From Oehlia diaphana (Eukaryota; Glomeromycota; Glomeromycetes; Glomerales; Glomeraceae), in NCBI GenBank assembly GCA_003833135.1, contig QZLH01000047.1:94512-158511 (forward strand): a DNA stretch of 64,000 bases. Reading direction: 5' to 3'. Positions 1 to 9,000 of this stretch are shown here, piece by piece. The notes under the pieces were generated by a model, which ran no database searches, had not been told where the DNA came from, and saw only the letters and a program-made list of their open reading frames with translations. The stretch's first letter is position 1, and every line of letters starts with the position of its first letter. The translations under genes were made by a program, and so were the position numbers.

Positions 1-1470
1 AATGAATCTAAATCTATAATATGTGCATGACTTTTGACTATTTTTAAAATTTACCTTGATAACTAGTATAAAGGTTAAATAATCTCGAATTTTTGTATTT
101 ATATTATATACATATACTATAACATAGCAAAATTTTATTGAATTTGAATTACTAGTTGTTCAATATATTTCACTTGATTAATTTTTGGACTGATTAAAAT
201 TTTTCGATAATTTTTTTAAAAATTTAAAGAATATGTAATTTACAAAACTTTGATATAGCATTTAATAATATTCCTTTTTTATTTATTTTAATATTGTAAT
301 TGATACTTCCATATGAACTTAGTTTATTTAATTATATTACAAAATGATTGAGATATTCAATTTTTCTAAACGCAATTTTTATACTGTAATAAGAATGTTT
401 AACATTTGTATAACGATGTGTATAACGATAGTAAACCGTTTAAGATCTTCTTTTAATAGCCAATTTAAATTATTTTTAATTGTTTTTTTGTCTAATTATC
501 TGTATTTTTACAAAGGGAAATTTTATACAAATAATTAAACGAAATTTAATAGGTAAATTTCATCAAGTTAATATATTTGTCATCTATAATAAGATCAATA
601 TATGCACAGGTTTTAACGAATTGAAATTTTGAGAGGATAAATGATTTTGCTCGATTCATAGATTCAATTTATCTTAACCAATGACTCTTTCGGAATTATA
701 TTAAATAAATTGATTGCATGATCAACTCCTTGTGTGTGATGTTTTTGTCACACGTTTTTTTATTATGTTTTTTGAGGGCTATCTCTATTTGTCACCGCAT
801 TATATGTCACTTGTACTACCACGTTTAAAGTACTATTTATATTGTGTATGGAAACTTTATAGTAATATCAAGCATATAGATCAAATTCTAATTAACGAAA
901 AATTATAAATAAATCATTAAAATTGTCCTTTTTCTTTTTTTTAAAAAAAATATTTTCATACATTCACTTCCATAAGTTATATCTTGAGTGCATCAAAGAC
1001 TATTTCGAACAAGATGAGATTATTCGTTCTTGCCATAGCAAAATAATGAAGACACTTCAATTTTTCAAAAGTAGCGGTTATGTCCTTTCTAGACAAAGAA
1101 ATATCAATGGGAACGAGAAATATTGGACAAAATATTTCTAGGCAAAATCAATGAAGAACTACCACTATCAATAGGAACAAGAAGAATTGAACAAAATATT
1201 TTTAACTTGTGATTTAAATGACAGTTATTGACTAAACAGGAATGACCAAGGGATTTCATGATAGTTTTAGAAGATTTGGATTGCGATAAAAATAACAAAT
1301 CGGAATTGATTGAAGTCCCAGCTGAATGAGATCATATGTCAACTTATTAATCGTATATCAATTTTTTTAATGGAACTCCTTTCCATTAAAATGGTTTTTG
1401 TGATTACCGTTTGCTTACGTTTGATTCAAATAATTTTTTACTAATTCTAAATCTGTAAATTTAATTTAGA
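1..1470. other. AT-rich intergenic stretch, no convincing gene
   Basis: Several short open frames occur here, but none has a recognisable domain, codon bias or splice structure. Bases 1090-1200 hold an imperfect local duplication: two blocks reading roughly 'gaac(g/a)agaa..att(g)gacaaaatattt' lie about 75 bases apart. This could be a decayed coding remnant. I see nothing else. Confidence 0.5.
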
Positions 1471-1473
1471 TAA

Positions 1474-1655
1474 GGGGACTGCCAGAAATGACGTCATTTC
1501 CTAAGGGGGTTAAGACCATGATGATGTTACACATCTTCCATTTTTAGACACTTGTAGTTTAATATAATTCTAGCCAGAATTATGTTTAATTTTACATTTC
1601 CTAAAATGAGACATGGGGGGCTAAAATTTAAATTGCGTCATTTCTGGCCATCCCC
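1474..1655. mobile_element. MITE with 3-bp TAA target duplication (PIF/Harbinger-like)
   Basis: The terminal inverted repeats are about 27 bases long. The left end begins GGGGACTGCCAGAAATGACG and the reverse complement of the right end begins GGGGATGGCCAGAAATGACG. The ends are flanked by TAA at 1471-1473 and TAA at 1656-1658. The 182-base length, lack of coding capacity and 3-bp TWA-type duplication are what PIF/Harbinger non-autonomous elements show. The family assignment is inference; the TIRs and flanking duplication are directly visible. Confidence 0.75.
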
Positions 1656-1743
1656 TAATTATACAACATTGAAGTATCAAGAGAATTTTGGTCCGGAATT
1701 TTGCGGGCTTGTTTGAAAAACATTACAAGTCCCTCAAGCTCTT

Positions 1744-2028
1744 TTGAAAAAGCTCGTTAAAGTGAAAGACGAAAGTACAACCTTTACGCGTACCGTCACC
1801 TATCATAACTTAATTAAAGGTGTCTATGACAGTGGAACTGATAATTATAGTTGGGATTTAACACCGGGCCATTTTTATCAAGCTTCCTGTGCTTTTCATG
1901 ACTATTCGTTGTGGGCAATATGCGAAGATTATGTCTGGTACTCGCCGTTGTCACGTGGTTGGTTCACGTGTATATGTGGTTATGTTATACACTCGTTAAA
2001 CATTAATATCATTAGGAAACACCTGTAA
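1744..2028 (+). pseudogene. Unrecognised open frame, possible exon relic
   Basis: An open frame of about 94 codons has no ATG near its beginning (it opens at a TTG), so it is either an internal exon or a relic. The translation is rich in aromatic residues and cysteine (for example HFYQASCAFHDYSLW and RGWFTCICGYVIH), which is unlike random AT-rich read-through here. The GC content is also higher than in the flanks. It lies 160 bases upstream of the CAX-like gene on the same strand but does not join its frame. I do not recognise the protein. Confidence 0.3.
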
Positions 2029-2190
2029 TAATATATCATAGCATATTTAATAAAAATAATAATTTCATTTTACCAATGAAGCCTCTGTAATTAAATGTAA
2101 TACATTTTTTAGTATATATATTGAGATTCACTTTTTCTGGGAGAATACCTAGCTCTCAGAGAAACTTTGTTTTTAATAAGAGTGGAAATA

Positions 2191-3501
2191 ATGGAAAATT
2201 ATGGTTCAATATCCCCAGTAGTACCCAAAAATATGACTGTGCTAAGATCTCTCATAGTTATATTTACTGCTTCAAGGATTAATTGTTTTTTAATATTCAT
2301 ACTCCTCGGATATTTAGCTCACGATTTAAAATGGAACGATACTTGGGTTTTCATTCTGAATTTTTCGGCTATGATTCCATTTGCCAAATTATTCGAATTT
2401 ACAATCGAGGATATTAGTTCTCAAGTCGATAAGGTATTTATTAAATAAATTTAAAACAAGGCCAAAATTTTTCGATATTGATTTATTATTCTTTTTATTT
2501 CAGAAATTAGGCTCTTTGTTAAGGGTTATTTTTGGCAACGCAGTAGAATTAATTTTCTTTATGGTAGCGCTTAAAGCTGGAAAATTACAAATTATTCATT
2601 CTTTAATACTTGGTTCTATTATATTAAATTTATTATTAGTATCTGGAATGCGTTTTGATACAAAGACCATACGAAAATTTAAAGATTTGAGTTTAATAGA
2701 TTTAGCATGTAGTAGTTTAATTATTCCAGTTGCTTTTAACTTTGTTGTTGGAAGTATTGACGGTCAATTTTTAAAGTTATCTCATGTGATGGCAACAGTA
2801 TTATTAATATTTGGAATTCTTTACCATTATTACCAGGTTAGTAAATGATAATTATTTGTGATAACAAAGTGATAGAAACAACTTATTCCTCTCACAACGT
2901 GAATATTAAATTTCTTTATCTTTTTTTTAGCTTGGTTCGAAAAAGTTGGTAAGAAGCTTTAATTTTAAAAATATAGATGAACTACATCATAGAGAACAAC
3001 GACCTCAGTTATCTATTGTTGTATTATCATTTTTATTAGCAGCTTTATTAGTAGTTGCAACTTTTACTGCCGAATATTTAATTGGATCAATTGAAGGATC
3101 CGGATTAAGCAAACCCTTTATGAGAATTTTATTACCAATAATTTGTGATGCTGAGGTAATTATCTTAACTATGATTTGTTGAAATTTTTTTGATATTTAC
3201 TTATTTCCCTTTTTATAGCTCGTAACCGCAATTGGCAAGATCTTTAGTACTGCTGGAATTTCTATGGTAAATAATCTACACGAACAGCAAATTTTCCGAT
3301 TTTGTATTTTACTAATTATAATTATTTATTTTTTAGAAAACCATAATTTTCGGTACAACGGTTATCGTATTTGGGTGGCAGTTGAAATCGTATTTTCAAC
3401 CAATTTATATTTCCTGTTTAATTGCGGGTCATCTTATTCAAAGGAATAAATTACAAAGAATGAAAAAGAGAATTTTACACCCTGATTCTCTTCCATATTA
3501 A
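2191..3501 (+). CDS. CAX-family Ca2+/H+ exchanger-like membrane protein, C-terminally shortened
   Basis: Five exons join in frame: 2191-2433, 2504-2836, 2931-3155, 3219-3266 and 3337-3501 (337 aa). All introns are GT-AG and phase 0. The start is the ATG of MENYGS. CAX proteins exchange vacuolar Ca2+ for protons. The N-terminal half fits the family well: a WNDTWVFILNFSAMIPFAKL segment, then the c-1 motif FGNAVELI (about residues 92-99), then LGSIILNLLLVSGM. The second half is odd. The usual c-2 motif (GNAAEH type) reads ICDAELVTAI with one residue missing. About 25-30 residues that normally follow c-2 are absent, and the protein ends in a short basic tail. Family length is normally 400 or more. 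A decayed paralogue with the same exon boundaries lies at 6027-7084. It may be a diverged transporter or an early pseudogene. Family membership is secure; activity is doubtful. Confidence 0.75.
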
Positions 3502-6026
3502 AACCACTCAAAGATATTCATAAAACGAGTAAATCTGGAATTTACTTACCCTCTCTCGCAATTAATTTTTCCTTAATGGCAATCTTTTAATTTTTCCTCA
3601 AATGAACATTATTTTTTTAATGAACAATTTCTTTATTCTTTTTTTTTTCAAAGTGGCAATTTTTTAATCGGTTTCTTTAAATGGACAATTTCTTTAATAT
3701 TTTTTTTATAAATGGCAATTTATTTTAATTTTTTTAAAAACGGCAATTTATTTTAATTTTTTTAAAAAAACGAAAACGAAATTCCTTTAATCATTCCCTA
3801 AAGTCGACAATTACCCAAAAATTGGCAATCTCTGATTCATACCTTTTTTCGTAAGGTTTCGATTCAACTTTTTTCATAAATTACAATTTCTTTACAACAT
3901 TTTAACTTTTTCAAAAACACCGCAATTAAACTAGAAGAAATAATAGATTTTATAGATTGAAATATTTATTTATTGATCTCTCTTAATTTTTTAAATAAAT
4001 AACTTCATATTGTTCATTGATCGTGACTATCATGCAACTCCGCTTTAAATTACGAACGTAATATTACCTAAGTACTTTTTCTTGACTCTGGTACAAGGAA
4101 AAAACAATTAACTGTTTTAGATTAACCAGTAATTATTTTTAGACATCAAAATGTATATACATTTTTAATACCGTAACAATTTAATCAAGTATCAAATGGC
4201 TTTTGAACACGATTTTCAAAATTCAATAATGTATATTCTCCCAATAAAACTTTTCTAATTTAAAAATAAGGTATCGTACATAATTACGTTCTTCCTTTCT
4301 TATAAAGTATATTTATTATACAAAAATAGTCGAATGAAGACATTTCAAGTTACGTCATTGACGTAAATTCATATATCAAATATATTTATTTTTATATATT
4401 AAAAAAATAAATTCCATTTTCCTTTATTGCGCTTACTACTCTTTTAATTAAGAGTACTAATTATATCCTTTGGCTTACTTTTGTTTCTAATGGAATAAAT
4501 GGAAGATTAGTGGCTATGTTAGCTGATACTGTAATTCTGTTTTCTTGTCGTTATAGTAGTACGTAATGAAAAAAATTAAAACTTGTGCTAAATGATTTGA
4601 TGTGAAATTCCTTAGACTTTTAACTTTTGACATAAAATACTTTATAATTTTAGGCTTGGTACACACGTATTTCCGTATTTCATCTTGGTATACATTGAAT
4701 GAGATGTATTTATGAAAAAAAAAATATATATATTTTCTCTAACCGAATCCAAAGTCATTCATAAAAAAAAATTTAATTTTTTTTTTTCGCGCGCAGAATG
4801 CGTAATTACTTTTAATTAACACGTGCTTATTTGCAAAGTGACGCTACTGACGTTGACGTAATCATAAAGTTTCAAATGTCTGCACCGGTGCAGACTGTAC
4901 CTAGAATGAAAGAGTATGGTAAAATTTTTATTCTTTATTAATACGTTCTTCGGGAGTAAAAAAAAGAGGACAATTCAGCAAATATTTTTTAATTATTTAA
5001 ATATTATAAAATAAATGAGAAATTGACTAAAATATTGTATATTACTTCAAGAACTTAATTATCTTTTGGTTCGATATATTCTGATTTAATGTAGATTTAA
5101 AACCTTATGCTGAATTGTAAGTATATTTTTACCGATAAATTATTTGATCTTAATCATTTTTAATTTATAACGAAAAAAAGTTGCGCGTGATATAATTCTT
5201 TAAATTTCTCGTTAATATACAACATTGATGATCGGCATGACGGCATCTGATCTTGGCTATCAAACAGTATAATTGATAGGCTTTCATATGAACTTGATTT
5301 TATACATAATGATCGAAGATATTCAATTATTTCTAATTGCAATTTGCAGATTTTATGATTAAATTAATTATAATAATGCTAGAAAATTACAATGTTAAGC
5401 CGGTTCTATCATTCCAGTTATAATTTCTGGCTTTTTAACGTGAGTATTCTTGAAAATATTGCTTTTTCGATAAAATAAAAGCAACAAATAAAATAACACA
5501 GAGATTTAAAATGCAATATCTGATGCCATGTGTAACGTCATTCATCTAGTTGATAAGAGAACAATATTAATGCAATCAAGGCATTTTGTCAAACCGAGTT
5601 AATATTTAACAAGCAACCAAGTTGTACATGAAATTTTCCTTTTGGGTTTACTTTGGGGAACCATCCCTTTTTCAGTCTCATTTTTCACCCAAAAACAAAA
5701 AAAAAAAAAAAACTTAAAAATAACTTTTTCCATTTCAAACATCAGTAAATATAGTAAATATTATTTTTATAATTTTTTTCTCATTGGCGTCAATAGAAAT
5801 GACAAAGACTTGGAAGACGAATATGTTTTTTGAGATATAAATGATGCCGAGCCATTAATGTATTATTCAAGAAATAATTCATGAAGACACTTTGGGATTC
5901 CGCGCCACATTGTCAGCTGAGCGGGCTCGTAGTTAAGCGGCACCCCTATGGATCATGTGATTTCTAGTCATTTTGTCATCAAAGGACTCGTGTCCATACA
6001 CCTCTTCAAGCATCCGGGACATGGTT
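3502..6026. other. Intergenic, A/T-rich with imperfect 'ggcaattt' repeats and two palindromes
   Basis: Bases 3560-3780 contain an imperfect repeat of units such as 'tggcaatttattttaattttttt'. Bases 4350-4366 are the palindrome TTACGTCATTGACGTAA, a double CRE-like bZIP core. Bases 4878-4895 are the perfect 18-base palindrome GTCTGCACCGGTGCAGAC in a small GC island that also holds TGACG motifs (4848-4860). A 60-codon minus-strand open frame at 5160-5342 has no recognisable domain. I see no convincing gene. Confidence 0.5.
4878..4895. promoter_or_regulatory. Perfect 18-bp palindrome
   Basis: GTCTGCACCGGTGCAGAC reads identically on both strands and is GC-rich against an AT-rich background. It lies 20-30 bases after CRE-like TGACG motifs. 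It could be a dimeric transcription-factor site or a remnant of a terminal inverted repeat. No gene start sits immediately downstream. Confidence 0.3.
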
Positions 6027-7084
6027 ATAATTTCCAATTGCTTTTTTGGGTATTTAGCTCATAGTTTAGAATGGAATGGATACTTGGGTTTCATTCTGAT
6101 TTATTTTGCTTCGTCAAATTATTCGAATTTGTAGTTGATAATATTAGTTCTCAGGTATTTATTATAAAAGAATTAAATTAAAAATTCAAAATTTATTGGA
6201 ATTTCATTTATTACTTCTTTTTTTCGTAGAAATTGGGTTTTTGTTAAGGGTTATTCTTGGTAATGCTTTTTGGTAGCGCTTAAAGATGTAAGAATACGCC
6301 TTATTCAGTCGTTGTTACTTGGTTCTATTATATTAAATTTATTATTAATGTCCGGAATGCGCTTTAATATATTATTAAAAAACCAAAATTTAAAGGTTTA
6401 AGTTTAACGACCTTAGCATATAATAGTTTAATCATTCCTGCAGCTTTTAATTTTGATGTTGAAAGTATTGATAATCAACTTTTAAGTTTGATGGCAACAG
6501 TTATATTAATATTTACAATTCTTTATCGTTACTTCCAGGTTAGTAAATTTACTTTTTTTACTTATTTAAACATCATTGTTTTTTTTTCTTTTTAGATTAA
6601 ACCTAATTTAGATTTATATCATGAGGAAAGACAACATCAACGATTATCTGTTGTCTTATCTTTATTTTTTTTGGCATCATTAGTAGTAGCTGTAGCATTT
6701 TCTGCTGAATATTTAGTTAGGTCAATACCTTTGTCAGTAGAATTTTATTACCGATAATCTGTGACGCTGAGGTAATCATCGTAACTTTTTTTGAGGTTGC
6801 TTAAATTTTTTAAACACTTACGTGATTCCCTTTTTTTGTAGCTTGTAACCGCAATTGGTAAGATCTTAAGGACTACTGGTGGTTTTAGATCTGAAGTAAA
6901 TAATTATCTATTTTATATACTTTTTTTTTATGTTTTACAAATAACTAACTATAATAATTTCTTAGAAGACCGCAATTTTTATCACAATGCTTATCACAAT
7001 TGGGTGGCAAATGAAATTAACGTCTCGTCCAGCGATATAAGTTATTAAAAAAGAATTTTGCGTCCTGATTGTCTTCCATATTAA
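6027..7084 (+). pseudogene. Decayed second copy of the CAX-like exchanger
   Basis: The sequence is collinear with the gene at 2191-3501, including the same exon/intron borders: a donor near 6152, acceptors near 6229 and 6595, the 'gacgctgag|gtaatc' donor, the 'ttgtag|cttgtaaccgcaattgg' acceptor, and the final CPDCLPY-stop. It lacks the first roughly 40 codons. It has lost about 20 bases in the c-1 motif (the bases encoding VELIFFM are missing) and carries several further frameshifts. The unusual eroded c-2 motif and the missing following helix are shared with the intact copy, so that erosion predates the duplication. Confidence 0.8.
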
Positions 7085-8415
7085 CATCCATCAATATGAT
7101 GTTACATTATGAGCGTTAGATTACGGGAGGAGGGTTGAGTCAATTCTGTGCACTATAGATAGTATATTTTTCTTTATATAATAATTTGTTTGTATATCTT
7201 TTTTCATTTTTTTTCATACAAAGGGACATTTTAAATTTAATAAAAATTTTTTTTATTAGTTATTTAAGATTTCATTACATGAATTTTTTTGATATTAATA
7301 TACAGTACTTTGATTTAAAGTAAATTTTATTTTTTTAAAAAAAAATATCCGATAGATCGGATTTATTTGTGTAAGGATTTTTTTATCAGCATGTTTGTAG
7401 CCAAAAACCAGTAATGTGGATCTAACAACAAATTACTAGTTGGCGTTAGTACTTTGGTTTGCTTTTTTTAATTTTCGTCAAATATTACTTATATTCTAAT
7501 TAAAATAAATATTTCTTTTTAAAATCAAAAAAAAAAAGAAATAGGAATTTCATTAAAATAAAGAATATTGGGCGCGTTCACATATTCAATTGGATTGGAT
7601 GCATTTGGATTGAAAATTGGGTGCGTTCACAAAATCAATTGGATTGGATCAACTAGATCCATTTGGATTGGATTTTACCAATCAAGTATACGATCGAATA
7701 TATCGTTCCCACCTACCAGTCTACCATCACATGTTATCCCTTATGTCCCACCTACATAAATTTAGATTTCACTTTACGCGCTTCACGCTGAGGAAACTTT
7801 TTATAAAAATGATAATAATACGCAAAGTTCTAAAGATAATAATAATAATAATAATAAATAAGTATTATCATTGGAATAATATATTCCATAAGCATAAGTT
7901 AAATCGAGAGGAAAATTAAAAGATCAAAGAACAAACTTACAAATACTGTAATAATAATAATCTATCAAATAGTATATAGCAGGTATAATAGGTGGTTATT
8001 TTATTAACATTACCAATATCAACATTATTCCCATTCGTATGGATAGGATGATGATAGTATCAAATTTTTACCTTTAAATAGAACAGACAGGAAGAAGTAA
8101 AACCAATCAAGTACAAATCGAGTTGGCAGGTGTAGTAATACAGAGGCAAAACTGCACAATATTCTGCTGAACAGTGCGCGATTAAATGGAAAAACATAAA
8201 AAAAATTATACATTTAACCTTTTTTTTCCTGTATCCTATTAACATTATGTTGTTTAGGATGATGTGGATCATAGCAAAAAATCTAACAATAAACCAATCA
8301 AAGTACGATATAAACAGAAGTAAAGGAATTTCTTGATGGGTTGATAGGAATCATCCAAGTTTAACCCCAAAGTTACATGATAGTAGTTTAGATCTTGAAG
8401 CTAGTATTAGATAAG
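7085..8415. other. Intergenic with a duplicated 'attcaattggattggat' segment
   Basis: Bases 7567-7616 and 7617-7676 are diverged direct copies of a unit beginning 'ttggg(c/t)gcgttcaca', followed by 'caattggattggat' and 'catttggattg'. This looks like part of a small repeat or MITE, but I found no matching inverted end. An (AAT)n microsatellite lies at 7840-7860. Minus-strand open frames at 8025-8272 have no recognisable domain. No convincing gene. Confidence 0.45.
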
Positions 8416-8766
8416 ATGATGTCCCATTTAATGAAATTACTGATCGAAGATGAATCTACTCAAGAAGAATTACGAAAAGCTAACAGATCTGAAGTTAAGT
8501 TATATGTTGGAAGATCTTATCTATCAAAAGAATGGAAGAACAAAGAAAGAGAGAAATTGAAAGAAAAGAAAGAGAAGATCGAAGATTCGAAGGCAACAGG
8601 AATTGAGTTTACTAATTCTGATTTGAATTCTATCAATAGAAATATGATGGTACCTCAAACAATGTTATTTATAGTTACAGTAATTATTTTTATAATTACA
8701 ATAAATATTTTAATATATACTTATATGGTTCCAATTAGTTCGTTTGATAACAATTACAAATCATGA
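8416..8766 (+). CDS. Small charged protein with a C-terminal membrane segment
   Basis: The frame encodes about 116 aa from the ATG at 8416. The middle is highly charged and likely helical or coiled-coil (KEWKNKEREKLKEKKEKIED, roughly residues 40-60). Near the end is one strongly hydrophobic span (MLFIVTVIIFIITINILIYTY, roughly residues 82-102) and a short lumenal tail, which is the layout of tail-anchored proteins such as SNARE-like or ER adaptors. An overlapping frame just upstream (8350-8440) also reads protein-like before hitting stops. The true first exon may therefore be missing, or the gene may be frameshifted. I do not recognise the family. Confidence 0.4.
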   Translation: MMSHLMKLLIEDESTQEELRKANRSEVKLYVGRSYLSKEWKNKEREKLKEKKEKIEDSKATGIEFTNSDLNSINRNMMVPQTMLFIVTVIIFIITINILIYTYMVPISSFDNNYKS

Positions 8767-8769
8767 ATA

Positions 8770-9000
8770 CTATGATCTTCAAAAGTATCAGCATAATTAT
8801 TATTTTTTTGCTGTGTTACAATAATTTTATTGGATGACTATTACATCTTTCAATCTACTTTCAATTCTATTGGCTGGTTAATGTTTGTCATCACGTGAAA
8901 CGCATGAAATTAAACCAATAAACTTTGTTGCTACTTAAACATCAACACGTCGTTACTATTTTAATAAGTCTTTCTTATTCTTTCAATTCCCACACAAACG
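8770..9000. other. Intergenic gap before the exon-array gene
   Basis: AT-rich and without features that I can support. It presumably contains the 5' leader or promoter of the gene beginning near 9001. Confidence 0.3.

Noticed and set aside
5905..5960. tRNA-like GC-rich string 'gcgggctcgtagttaagcgg'
   Set aside because: I could not fold a cloverleaf, and no T-arm consensus follows at the right spacing.
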